Below are positions 1-7,919 of a DNA stretch of 64,000 nt, piece after piece (within the stretch, counting starts at the first letter, position 1; the number at the start of each line of letters is the position of its first letter). Source of the stretch: Caviibacter sp963550915. Its GTDB lineage: Bacteria > Fusobacteriota > Fusobacteriia > Fusobacteriales > Leptotrichiaceae. Under the pieces are notes generated by a model. The model was not told the DNA's origin, searched no databases, and was given only the letters and a program-made list of their open reading frames with translations. Position numbers and translations under genes: made by a program. The stretch is from the NCBI GenBank assembly GCA_963550915.1, contig CAUVEB010000002.1, positions 62,001 to 126,000 on the forward strand. The letters run 5' to 3'.

Positions 1-1060
1 TCTTGTCTGTGATAAATATGTTAATATCGTCTTCTTTATTATGTCCACCTTTTATGTATTGTTCATATTTTTTAGCTAAAGTGTAGCTGTCTTTGTAATT
101 GTATATTATTTTACTTGCAGCATAGAAGTTTTTAACTGCATTTTTGTAATCATTTCTAGTTACATCTCTTAATGCTTGTGTATAAAATTCTTCTGCTTTT
201 TGTTCTTTTTGTTTTTCTTTTGCTTTATCTAAATATCTTCTAACTTCATACGCTTTATTAATTGAGTATTTGTTGTATATTTCATATGAGTAGCTTAATT
301 TTTCAATAGCTATATCATAGTTTTCAAAGAATAATTCTTTTTTACCTATTTCAAAAGCTTCATCCGCTTTTCTTACTTCTATTGCTTTTTTAACTTGTTC
401 GTATCTTGTTCTTGAACCTTTGTAATCTTTATCATAGAAACTAAATACAGTAGAAGCTTCTCTTAATGCATCTAAGTATTTTTCATCCATGAAATCATAT
501 TTTTTAGATAATGCTAAGTATCCGTCAGCTATATTTTTTACGTATACTTTGTAATAACCTTCATATTTTGTTGTATGTAACTTAAGTTCGTCCATTAAAT
601 TTTTTGTAGCTCTATAGCTCTTTAGTATTGAAATAATTTCAAAACTACTTCTACTATCAAAAGTAGCTAACATATTTCTTTGGTTTTCAACTAATTTTTC
701 AAGTAAATTTTCTGCTTTTTGTTGTGTTAAAAAGATAAGTTCTGATCTTAATTCAGGTATATCTTTTAATAAGTATTGTATGTGGAATGCATCGTATAAT
801 ATCTTATTTGATGCGTTGTTGTTTGTGTTGTTTTCATTTTCAATATTTGTTCTGTAAAAATCGTCAATAAATTTAACTCTTGAAAGTAGTTCTGCTTTTT
901 CTTTTTCTTTTAATTTAGCAAATTTACCTTTTCCTACGTATTTAACAGTTGTTTTTACGCTTTGTAAATATTCACCTTTTTCAAATTGATTTCTTGCTAT
1001 TGATGCATCACAAGAAATTAAGAATAGAAAAGTGATTAAATAAAATAAGTATTTCTTCAT
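1..1060 (-). CDS. Lipoprotein with TPR-like helical repeats, 3' end missing
   Basis: This frame is open from the ATG at 1060 to the window edge, about 353 codons with no stop, so the C-terminus lies outside. The start is preceded by AGGAG at 8 bases. The N-terminus MKKYLFYLITFLFLISC is a short lipoprotein signal peptide: two lysines, a hydrophobic core and a lipobox ending LISC, so Cys17 should be the lipidated residue. The rest is hydrophilic and almost all helix, rich in Lys, Glu, Tyr and Ala, with recurring YxxA and ALR/AIEK patterns that look like TPR units (for example near residues 215-345). It is probably an envelope lipoprotein acting as a protein-interaction scaffold, similar in style to BamD or YfgC-associated TPR lipoproteins. 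I do not recognise a specific family. It lies downstream of the leftward tRNA cluster on the same strand. Confidence 0.75.
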   Translation of the reverse strand, partial: MKKYLFYLITFLFLISCDASIARNQFEKGEYLQSVKTTVKYVGKGKFAKLKEKEKAELLSRVKFIDDFYRTNIENENNTNNNASNKILYDAFHIQYLLKDIPELRSELIFLTQQKAENLLEKLVENQRNMLATFDSRSSFEIISILKSYRATKNLMDELKLHTTKYEGYYKVYVKNIADGYLALSKKYDFMDEKYLDALREASTVFSFYDKDYKGSRTRYEQVKKAIEVRKADEAFEIGKKELFFENYDIAIEKLSYSYEIYNKYSINKAYEVRRYLDKAKEKQKEQKAEEFYTQALRDVTRNDYKNAVKNFYAASKIIYNYKDSYTLAKKYEQYIKGGHNKEDDINIFITDK

Positions 1061-1152
1061 GTCTATCATCTCCTAATAAAAAAATCCACACAACAAAATG
1101 CCATTACAAATTGCCATATGGAAAAATATTAAATAAATATTATTAACAAATA

Positions 1153-1235
1153 TGGTGCACGAGGAGGGACTCGAACCCTCATGCCGAAGCGCTAGATCCT
1201 AAGTCTAGTGCGTATACCAATTTCGCCACCCATGC
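1153..1235 (-). tRNA. tRNA-Leu (anticodon TAG)
   Basis: Read on the minus strand, an 83-base cloverleaf: a 7-bp acceptor stem (GCATGGG with CTCGTGC, including G-T pairs), a long variable arm as expected for leucine tRNA, a TTCGAGT T-loop, and encoded CCA. The anticodon loop CTTAGGA gives TAG, which reads CUN leucine codons. It is the last gene of the four-tRNA array. Confidence 0.95.
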
Positions 1236-1250
1236 ATGATGTCCTAAAAG

Positions 1251-1327
1251 TGGGGTGACCGACGAGACTTGAACTCGCGACAACCAGATCCACAAACTGG
1301 CGCTCTACCAACTGAACTACGGTCACC
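1251..1327 (-). tRNA. tRNA-His (anticodon GTG)
   Basis: A minus-strand cloverleaf with encoded CCA. The anticodon loop TTGTGGA gives GTG. An extra G at position -1 faces C73, the identity element of histidine tRNA, with acceptor stem GTGACCG/CGGTCAC. It lies 15 bases upstream of tRNA-Leu in the same array. Confidence 0.95.
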
Positions 1328-1329
1328 AC

Positions 1330-1405
1330 TGGAGCGGGAAACGAGGGTCGAACTCGCGACATTCAGCTTGGAAGGCTGACGCTCTACCATCTGAGCTATT
1401 CCCGC
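1330..1405 (-). tRNA. tRNA-Gly (anticodon TCC)
   Basis: A minus-strand cloverleaf of 76 bases with encoded CCA. The acceptor stem is GCGGGAA/TTCCCGC and the anticodon loop CTTCCAA gives TCC, reading GGA/GGG glycine codons. It is separated from tRNA-His by two bases. Confidence 0.95.
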
Positions 1406-1406
1406 A

Positions 1407-1483
1407 TGGTCGGTGTGACAGGATTTGAACCTACGACCCCTTGCTCCCAAGGCAAGTGCGCTACCGAACTGCGCTACACACCG
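1407..1483 (-). tRNA. tRNA-Pro (anticodon TGG)
   Basis: A minus-strand cloverleaf of 77 bases with encoded CCA. The acceptor stem is CGGTGTG/CACACCG and the anticodon loop CTTGGGA gives TGG, reading CCN proline codons. It is the first gene of the array, next to its promoter; only one base separates it from tRNA-Gly. Confidence 0.95.
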
Positions 1484-1503
1484 ATATATTTAAGACAATA
1501 AAT

Positions 1504-1532
1504 ATATTACCATATTTAATTGGTGTTGTCAA
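1504..1532 (-). promoter_or_regulatory. Promoter of the tRNA array
   Basis: On the minus strand a consensus -35 TTGACA (1527-1532) is followed by a 17-bp spacer and a -10 TAATAT (1504-1509). The -10 is preceded by TATGG, an extended -10 form that recurs in this window. It lies about 20 bases upstream of tRNA-Pro. Confidence 0.85.
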
Positions 1533-1668
1533 TATTTTTTATTTTTATTTTTTTGTTTCTTTATTTTATATTTTTCCAACAGCAATTTATACTAGATTAT
1601 ACCATATTTTTTTTATTTTTGTACCTTTATTTTATACTACTTGTAACAGTATTTTAACTTAGTAAAAG

Positions 1669-1708
1669 AATCTAAAGAAAGCCTAAATGTTAGGCTATCT
1701 TTTAGATT
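1669..1708 (-). terminator. Terminator of the synthetase-acyltransferase gene
   Basis: Immediately after the stop codon on the minus strand, nested arms AATCTAAA...TTTAGATT enclose a tight AGCCTAA/TTAGGCT stem followed by T-rich sequence. The remaining 1484-1668 stretch is low-complexity A/T with only the tRNA promoter recognisable. Confidence 0.7.
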
Positions 1709-1709
1709 G

Positions 1710-4061
1710 TTAATAATATAACTTTCTGGTATTTTCAACTATTTCTTCAACACTAAGATCTTTTGGATAAACTGTATCAAGATATTCAACACTAATTTTA
1801 CTTGGTTTTATAATTTTAGAACCAAAAGGCATTGCCTGATATGCTCCATTTATTTTTAAACAAGTTACAGGTATATCAAGAATTTTTGATATCATAGCAA
1901 AAGTCTTTTTGAATTCTTGTAGTTTACCATCCCTTGTTCTTGCACCTTCAGGGAATATTAAAACATTCTTACCTGATTTTAATATTGAAGATAATTTTTC
2001 TATAGTATCATTCATGTTTTCATCAATATTAAGCAGTACAACATTTGAATGTCTTGCAATAAATGATTTTATTTTACCTTTAAAATACCAGTCTATACCT
2101 AGTACATAAGTATCTTGTTTTATAAGGCTCATAAGTGCAAAACCGTCTACAAAACTTTCATGGTTTGATATGTATATAGTAGGTCCAACTTCTTTTGCCT
2201 TATTTTTTACACCAAGTCTAAAATATATTTTACATAGAATATATGAAAGAACTCTAGCTACAGGAACTAAAAAGCCTGTCTTATATGTCATAATCTTCGC
2301 ATTTTTTATAGTATCTTCAATTGTTCCACTATTTTTTTGATATCCTTTTGAATTTTCTCTTACATATGATGCTATTTCTTCAAGTGTATTTCCGTTTGCT
2401 TTTACTCCAAAACTTTTTTCAATAAATGTTCTAAGCTCTATTATATCAAGAGAATCAAGACCATAGTCAAGTTCTAGATTAAGATTTGGTTTTACATAAA
2501 ATCCCTTTGTTTCAAAAATATACTTATTAATCTCATCGTATTCTTTATAGTAAGATTTAACTTCTTCCTCTTTAATTTCTTCTACATCCTTATTAAACAG
2601 ATCTTTTAATACAAATCTCTTTATTTTACCCATACGTGTTCTTGGAATTTCATTAGTTTGCATTTTAATATCAAGTATTCTAAGATGTGGTTTACATTCA
2701 TTATTGTATATTTCTATTATTCTTTTTGCGTATGCTTGTCCTTTATCACTTACGATTATAGCACACAGCTTGTTATTATACGCCATTACAGCAAGTTCTT
2801 TTATACTACCGTCATTTAGACTCATAATTTTTTGCTCTATATCTTCAGGATCTATATTTTTACCATTTGATAGAACTATCATAGCATTTGCACGACCAAC
2901 TATCTTTATATATCCGTCTTCATCAATTTCAACTAAATCTCCAGTTTTAAACCAACCGTCCTCAGTAAACGCTTCTTTTGTTTTCTCTGGATTATTATAG
3001 TATCCTTTAGTTACCATAGCTCCTTTAACTAAAAGTTCTGAATCTCTAACAGTTATACTGGCGTTTTTAACAGCTTTACCAACAGTCCCCGCCTTATATC
3101 TATATTTAGCACTTGTTGCAAACAAGGCTGTAGTTTCTGTAAGACCATAACCTTCAAAAAATGTAAATCCAAGACTTGTAAAAAATTCTATCATTTTTAC
3201 ATCAGTTTTTGCTCCACCACAAGTAAGAACTCTAACCCCACCTAAAGTTTCGTGTGCTTTTTTAAATATTATTTTTGCTAAAGTCTTTGATTTTGTAAGT
3301 TTAACAAAACGGTATAGTGTTCTTGTTATAAAGTTAGAATATATTTTATTCTTTATTGAATTATAGAAAAGTTCATATACTCTTGGAACTAATACAAAGA
3401 TATCTATCTTACGTTTACAAGCCTCTAATATTGCATCACTTGTCAATTTTTCAACAAGTATTACAGTTCCATAAACTCTATCATTTAACATATATATTAA
3501 AGTATTCATTAACGGCAATATATGATGATACGGCAATACTGCAAGAGTTCTTGGATTACTTGGCACTACATTTAAATCTATTATACTGTCTATTTCACCA
3601 AGTAAATTATTCGCACTTATCATTACTCCTTTTGGATTTCCAGTAGTTCCAGATGTATACATAATTACTGCAAGCTCTTCTCCTTGTGGAGCATTAATCT
3701 CTTTAGTATAAAGTTCTTTTATTTCTATTTCATCAACATTAATTGTATAATTTTCTAGCTTATCTTTAGTTTTGTTTGACACTATTATATTACTAGTATT
3801 TAAGTCATTCATAAAAAACTGTATTTCTTCTTTACTACTTAAATAGTCAACAGGAACTGCTATAGCACCTTTATTCCAAATTGCATAAAAAGAATATATC
3901 CATTCTGCTCTATTTTCAGAACAAATTATTACAAAATCTCCCTTTTTAACATCTTTTAGATATGTTTCACTAAAATAGTTAATTCTGTCAATTAATTTGT
4001 TATATGTTATTTCTTCTCCATTTACATCAATTAATGCTACTCTATCTGATTTTTTTATCAT
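1710..4061 (-). CDS. Acyl-CoA/ACP synthetase - ACP - acyltransferase fusion
   Basis: A three-module protein of 783 residues. Residues 1-490 are an AMP-forming acyl ligase: YTSGTTGNPKG at 135-145, GYGLTETT at 304-311, TGDL at 373-376 and the C-terminal catalytic lysine in MGK at 479. Residues about 505-570 form an acyl-carrier domain with GLDSLD, Ser537 being the expected phosphopantetheine site. Residues about 600-783 are a PlsC-type acyltransferase with NHESFVD (His634, Asp639) and FPEGARTR at 703-710. The protein therefore appears able to activate a free fatty acid, hold it on its own carrier and pass it to a lysophospholipid or glycerol phosphate, as E. coli Aas does with the domains in another order and no built-in ACP. 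I chose the ATG at 4061 because AAGGTGAT sits 5 bases upstream; an upstream in-frame ATG lacks such a site. A terminator follows. Confidence 0.88.
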   Translation of the reverse strand: MIKKSDRVALIDVNGEEITYNKLIDRINYFSETYLKDVKKGDFVIICSENRAEWIYSFYAIWNKGAIAVPVDYLSSKEEIQFFMNDLNTSNIIVSNKTKDKLENYTINVDEIEIKELYTKEINAPQGEELAVIMYTSGTTGNPKGVMISANNLLGEIDSIIDLNVVPSNPRTLAVLPYHHILPLMNTLIYMLNDRVYGTVILVEKLTSDAILEACKRKIDIFVLVPRVYELFYNSIKNKIYSNFITRTLYRFVKLTKSKTLAKIIFKKAHETLGGVRVLTCGGAKTDVKMIEFFTSLGFTFFEGYGLTETTALFATSAKYRYKAGTVGKAVKNASITVRDSELLVKGAMVTKGYYNNPEKTKEAFTEDGWFKTGDLVEIDEDGYIKIVGRANAMIVLSNGKNIDPEDIEQKIMSLNDGSIKELAVMAYNNKLCAIIVSDKGQAYAKRIIEIYNNECKPHLRILDIKMQTNEIPRTRMGKIKRFVLKDLFNKDVEEIKEEEVKSYYKEYDEINKYIFETKGFYVKPNLNLELDYGLDSLDIIELRTFIEKSFGVKANGNTLEEIASYVRENSKGYQKNSGTIEDTIKNAKIMTYKTGFLVPVARVLSYILCKIYFRLGVKNKAKEVGPTIYISNHESFVDGFALMSLIKQDTYVLGIDWYFKGKIKSFIARHSNVVLLNIDENMNDTIEKLSSILKSGKNVLIFPEGARTRDGKLQEFKKTFAMISKILDIPVTCLKINGAYQAMPFGSKIIKPSKISVEYLDTVYPKDLSVEEIVENTRKLYY

Positions 4062-4190
4062 GTTATCACCTTCTAAGATATTATACACTATTTTTTGTTT
4101 ATTTTCTACATTTATTTTTAAATAAACTTTATTTAAGTGTATAAAATTAAACAAAAGCACCTGATATTATCAAGTGCTTACTGATTTTAT

Positions 4191-5141
4191 TTATTTCTTT
4201 TCTATTTTTACCCATCTACATACTCTAACAACTTCTGAGTTACTATTTTTCTTATTAGTTTTTTTCTTAGCAACAGCCTTTTTAGGTGTAGCTTTCTTAG
4301 ATTTTGTTTTATTTGAATTTGTAGCTGGTTTTTTAGGTTTTTGTTTATTTGCATCAGCCATAGGATCTTTCATTTTATCCTTATTTTGATCCATCATAGG
4401 ATCTTTTTTCTTTTCAACTTCTACAATTTTTTCTACTTCAACTATTTTTTCAACTTCAATTATTTTTGGTACTTCAACTATTTTTTCAATTACTTGTTTA
4501 TCACAATCTGGACAATCCATCGCCATTTTTACTTGTGGTTTTTTAAAGTGTTGACTTCCCAATTGTAGTCCTAATCTTACACCAACTTTATGCATGAAAT
4601 TATTAAAAACAACTCCTCCAGGATTGTGTGCTACCTGTACAATTACATCTGTAGTATATGATCCATCATACAATATTTCAGCTAAGAAATATTTATAGTC
4701 TAATCCAAAACCAAGTCCATAGTAAACACCATTTTTAGGAGTTACATTGTTATTATCCATTTCGTCTATTTCTTTAGAAAAAACATAACCCGCTCTTCCA
4801 AAAGTATATAGATTCAAATCTTTTTTCTCGTTTCTATAATAAGTGAATTTAGCTGTTCCATATAAAGGGATAAATGTTCTTTTATTGCCAGATCCGTCAA
4901 AATCTTTTCCAAAATTTAAATGTGTTGTCCCAAAATTATATTCAACCCCAGCACCTAATTTTATTTTCGAATCTTTAAATGTAAGTGGTAATACTTCAAC
5001 ACCAAGTACAAATCCTGGCTCAAAAAAATCTTGATGTGTAGCTCTAAAACCATCATACCCCAATTTAATGTTAGCTTCGTAGCCTAATGACATCGTTAAA
5101 AAACTTGAAAGTGCCATTAGACTTAATATAAACTTCTTCAT
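4191..5141 (-). CDS. Outer-membrane beta-barrel with basic periplasmic tail (paralogue 1)
   Basis: This protein has 316 residues. A signal peptide (about 1-20, ending SLGYEA) is followed by a small barrel of alternating hydrophobic/aromatic strands (GAGVEYNFG, YYGLGFGLDYKYF, HKVGVRLGLQLG) to about residue 200. A linker built from repeated VEKIVEVEK units comes next, then a lysine-rich stretch with a KDPM insertion, and a C-terminus ending VVRVCRWVKIEKK. The fold is inferred from strand pattern; no exact family is recognised. The barrel-plus-tail layout recalls OmpA, but no OmpA peptidoglycan-binding motif is present. It is the last of four tandem paralogues transcribed from the promoter at 7654. 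AAGGAG lies 5 bases before the ATG. Confidence 0.8.
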   Translation of the reverse strand: MKKFILSLMALSSFLTMSLGYEANIKLGYDGFRATHQDFFEPGFVLGVEVLPLTFKDSKIKLGAGVEYNFGTTHLNFGKDFDGSGNKRTFIPLYGTAKFTYYRNEKKDLNLYTFGRAGYVFSKEIDEMDNNNVTPKNGVYYGLGFGLDYKYFLAEILYDGSYTTDVIVQVAHNPGGVVFNNFMHKVGVRLGLQLGSQHFKKPQVKMAMDCPDCDKQVIEKIVEVPKIIEVEKIVEVEKIVEVEKKKDPMMDQNKDKMKDPMADANKQKPKKPATNSNKTKSKKATPKKAVAKKKTNKKNSNSEVVRVCRWVKIEKK

Positions 5142-5184
5142 ATTTTCTCCTTAAACTTATATATTATTTTTTTTAATTCCATTC

Positions 5185-6096
5185 TTATTTCTTGTATATA
5201 GTTACCCATCTACATACTCTAATTGAATCTGATTTCTTATTTGTATTTTTAGTTTTTCTCTTAACTGATTTTTTCTTAACTACCTTTTTCTTAGCTACAG
5301 GTTTTTTAACTTCAGGTTTCTTTTCAACCTCAACTATTTTTTCTACTATTTTTTCAACTTCAACTATCTGAGGTACTTCAACTATTTTTTCAATCACCAT
5401 TGGTTCACACTTAGGACATTCTGTTATTATTTGCGGTTTCTTGAAGTGTTGTGTTCCTAATTGTAGACCTAATCTTACACCTACTTTATGATGAAAATCA
5501 TTTATATTTGCATATATATTTGGATCTGTCGGTTTTTTTAATGCTGTGAATTGTTGTTGTTTTTCTCTTTCAGAATAATTACCATCATACATTATTTCAA
5601 CTAAGAAATATTTGTAATCTAAACCAAAACCAAGTCCATAATATACACCGTTAGCATCAATAATGTCATTCATAGAGTCGTCTTTTTCTTTAGAAAATGC
5701 ATATCCAAGTCTTGCAAAAGTATATAGGTTTACATCACTTTTTTGATGTCTATAATATGTAAATTTTGTCGTTGCATACAAAGGCACAAAATATTTTTGT
5801 GTATCCGCTCCAACAACATCCCTTGAATAAAGTGGTGTAGTTTCACCAAAATTGTATTCAACTCCAGCACCTAATTTAATTTTTGAATCTTTAAATGTAA
5901 GAGGTAATATTTCCAGTCCTAGAGTAAAACCTCTTTCGTATTGTGCGTTGTCTACTTTAAACTCATCATCATTATTTACTTCTACAATTGTAGAAGTTCT
6001 AAAAAAGTCATAACCAACTTTAATATTTGCCTCTGCTCCTTGAGACATCGATAGTAAACTAGCAAGTGTAGCAATCCCTAAAATTACTTTTTTCAT
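5185..6096 (-). CDS. Outer-membrane beta-barrel with basic periplasmic tail (paralogue 2)
   Basis: This protein has 303 residues. Signal peptide MKKVILGIATLASLLSMSQG, barrel domain to about residue 225, then VEKIVEVPQIVEVEKIVEK-type linker, a Lys/Val-rich segment (KKPVAKKKVVKKK) and the C-terminal motif IRVCRWVTIYKK. It is the closest relative of the neighbour at 6110: signal peptides differ at a few positions and the last ~70 bp of the two genes are essentially identical, which suggests recent duplication or gene conversion. Internal differences concentrate in segments that look like surface loops (residues about 36-50, 75-90 and 170-190). It lies 43 bases upstream of paralogue 1. Confidence 0.8.
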   Translation of the reverse strand: MKKVILGIATLASLLSMSQGAEANIKVGYDFFRTSTIVEVNNDDEFKVDNAQYERGFTLGLEILPLTFKDSKIKLGAGVEYNFGETTPLYSRDVVGADTQKYFVPLYATTKFTYYRHQKSDVNLYTFARLGYAFSKEKDDSMNDIIDANGVYYGLGFGLDYKYFLVEIMYDGNYSEREKQQQFTALKKPTDPNIYANINDFHHKVGVRLGLQLGTQHFKKPQIITECPKCEPMVIEKIVEVPQIVEVEKIVEKIVEVEKKPEVKKPVAKKKVVKKKSVKRKTKNTNKKSDSIRVCRWVTIYKK

Positions 6097-6109
6097 TCAT
6101 CTTCACCTC

Positions 6110-7033
6110 TTATTTCTTGTATATAGTTACCCATCTACATACTCTAATTGAATCTGATTTCTTATTTGTATTTTTAGCTTTTCTTTTAACTGCTTTTTTC
6201 TTAACTACTTTCTTCTTAGCTACAAGTTTTTTAACTTCAGGTTTCTTTTCAACTTCAACTATTTTTTCTACTATTTTTTCAACTTCAACTATCTTAGGTA
6301 CTTCAACTATTTTTTCTACTACCTTTGGTTCACACTTAGGACATTCTGTTATTATTTGTGGTTTCTTAAAGTGTTGTGTTCCTAATTGTAGACCTAGTCT
6401 TATACCTACTTTATGATGAAAATCATTTACATTTGCATCTACAGCTGGATCTGATGGTTTGTGAAATGATACGAAATTATGTTGTTCTTCTCTTTCAGAA
6501 AAGTTGCCGTCATATAATATTTCCGCTAAGAAATATTTATAATCTATACCAAAACCAAGTCCATAATAGACTCCATTAGCATCAATAACTCCCGCTGCCA
6601 TATCATAATTTTCTTTAGAAAACGCATATCCAAGTCTTGCAAAAGTATATAGGTTTACATCACTTTTTTGATGTCTATAATATGTGAATTTTGCTGTTGC
6701 ATACAAAGGAACAAAATATTTGCTCGTATCTGAGGCATTTTGTAATGTAGTTTCATCTTTTGAATAATGTACTGTAGTTTCACCAAAATTGTATTCAACT
6801 CCAGCACCTAATTTTATTTTTGAATCTTTAAATGTAAGAGGTAATATTTCCAGTCCAAGAGTAAAACCTCTTTTGTATGGTATGTTGTTTACACTAAGAA
6901 CATCCATTTGATCTATTCTTATAATTGTAGAAGTTCTAAAAAAGTCATAACCTACTTTAATATTAGCCTCAGCTCCTTGAGACATTGATATTAAACTAGC
7001 TAATGTAGCAATTCCTATAATTAGTTTTTTCAT
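6110..7033 (-). CDS. Outer-membrane beta-barrel with basic periplasmic tail (paralogue 3)
   Basis: This protein has 307 residues with the same order as paralogue 2: signal peptide, small barrel with GAGVEYNFGETT and YYGLGFGIDYKYF strands, CPKCEP segment, VEVEK linker, KKLVAKKKVVKKK stretch and C-terminal IRVCRWVTIYKK. The CPKCEP pair of cysteines just before the linker is shared with paralogue 2 and appears as CPDCDK in paralogue 1, so a periplasmic disulfide or metal site is conceivable. It ends 13 bases before the next gene starts. Function is unknown beyond probable outer-membrane location. Confidence 0.8.
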   Translation of the reverse strand: MKKLIIGIATLASLISMSQGAEANIKVGYDFFRTSTIIRIDQMDVLSVNNIPYKRGFTLGLEILPLTFKDSKIKLGAGVEYNFGETTVHYSKDETTLQNASDTSKYFVPLYATAKFTYYRHQKSDVNLYTFARLGYAFSKENYDMAAGVIDANGVYYGLGFGIDYKYFLAEILYDGNFSEREEQHNFVSFHKPSDPAVDANVNDFHHKVGIRLGLQLGTQHFKKPQIITECPKCEPKVVEKIVEVPKIVEVEKIVEKIVEVEKKPEVKKLVAKKKVVKKKAVKRKAKNTNKKSDSIRVCRWVTIYKK

Positions 7034-7050
7034 ATGTTTCCCCTTTTATC

Positions 7051-7626
7051 TTATATTTGAAGTCCTAATCTTATACCAACTTTATGCATAAAATTATGTT
7101 TTCTACCTGGTGTTGAAACCTGAATACGTATATCTGTAGAGTATTTACCGTCATATAGTATTTCAGTTAAAAAATATTTATAATCTAATCCAAGACCAAG
7201 TCCATAATAGACTCCATTTGCTTTTTTTGTTTGCATATCTGTTTTTTCTTTTGAAAAGGCATAACCTAATCTACCAAAAGTATATAAATTAAAATCTTTA
7301 TTTTCATGTCTATAATAAGTGAATTTTGCTGTTGCATATAAAGGTATGAATGTCGTTACAGCATTTGTATTATCATTAATATAGTGCAGTGTCGTTTCTC
7401 CAAAATTATACTCAAATCCTGCACCTATTTTTATTTTCGATTCTATAAATGTTAGCGGTAAAGCTTCAAGTCCAACAACAAATCCTCTTGAATAAAAGTC
7501 CTTATTTTCTAATTTGTCAGTCGAGGCTCTAAAAAAGTCATACCCTACTTTTATATTTGCTTCATACTGATATGTCATCGAAAGTGAGCTTACTAATGTT
7601 ATAAGTCCTAAAATTAACTTTTTCAT
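7051..7626 (-). CDS. Outer-membrane beta-barrel without tail (paralogue 4)
   Basis: This protein has 191 residues and is the first gene of the array. Signal peptide MKKLILGLITLVSSLSM, then the same barrel as its neighbours ending HKVGIRLGLQI, where the other three continue into the VEVEK linker and basic tail. The stop codon directly follows the last barrel strand, so this member either lost the tail or represents the ancestral barrel-only form. RBS GGAGG lies 6 bases upstream, and a near-consensus promoter lies just ahead at 7654-7682. Confidence 0.8.
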   Translation of the reverse strand: MKKLILGLITLVSSLSMTYQYEANIKVGYDFFRASTDKLENKDFYSRGFVVGLEALPLTFIESKIKIGAGFEYNFGETTLHYINDNTNAVTTFIPLYATAKFTYYRHENKDFNLYTFGRLGYAFSKEKTDMQTKKANGVYYGLGLGLDYKYFLTEILYDGKYSTDIRIQVSTPGRKHNFMHKVGIRLGLQI

Positions 7627-7653
7627 TTGCCCTCCAATTAATATATTTTAATT

Positions 7654-7682
7654 ATTATATCACCAACAGTTTAAAAAGTCAA
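7654..7682 (-). promoter_or_regulatory. Promoter of the outer-membrane protein array
   Basis: Minus-strand -35 TTGACT (7677-7682), 17-bp spacer and -10 TATAAT (7654-7659), 28 bases before the first ATG. A short palindrome CTTAAAATTTAAG (about 7731-7743) lies upstream and could bind a regulator, though in such AT-rich DNA it may be chance. Confidence 0.85.
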
Positions 7683-7786
7683 TAATTTCAAGCTAAAACG
7701 CTTTTTTTAACAAGTTAATTCGCTGAAAACCTTAAAATTTAAGATAAAAATAAGGTGGTTATAAGGAAATTCTAATAAAGCTGTGC

Positions 7787-7860
7787 TATAATCATTTTGT
7801 AGTAAAGATATAAATAATCATGTTTTTCAGTAAGAAACTCTAAAAAGAGTTTCTTTTTTT
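7787..7860 (+). ncRNA. Candidate small RNA (promoter plus terminator, no ORF)
   Basis: An extended -10 TGCTATAAT (TATAAT at 7787-7792) is followed about 45 bases later by a rho-independent terminator: GAAACTC (7834-7840), loop TAAAAA, GAGTTTC (7847-7853) and seven T. Any transcript would start near 7799 and be about 60 bases long, without a usable coding frame. tsaD has its own promoter after the terminator, so this is either a small RNA or an attenuated leader of tsaD. No clear -35 is seen. Confidence 0.4.
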
Positions 7861-7863
7861 GTG

Positions 7864-7892
7864 TTGTATTTTCACTTTTTTTGTACTATAAT
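7864..7892 (+). promoter_or_regulatory. Promoter of tsaD
   Basis: -10 TATAAT (7887-7892), 17-bp spacer and a weak -35 TTGTAT (7864-7869), about 28 bases before the start codon. It begins just after the terminator at 7834-7860. Confidence 0.6.
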
Positions 7893-7919
7893 CAATATTA
7901 TAAAAGGGAGAAATAAAAT

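Noticed and set aside
4420..4500. VEKIVEVEK repeats as evidence for a TonB protein
   Set aside because: TonB has Pro-Glu/Pro-Lys repeats and a C-terminal TonB domain with an N-terminal membrane anchor; here a barrel precedes the repeats and no TonB domain follows.
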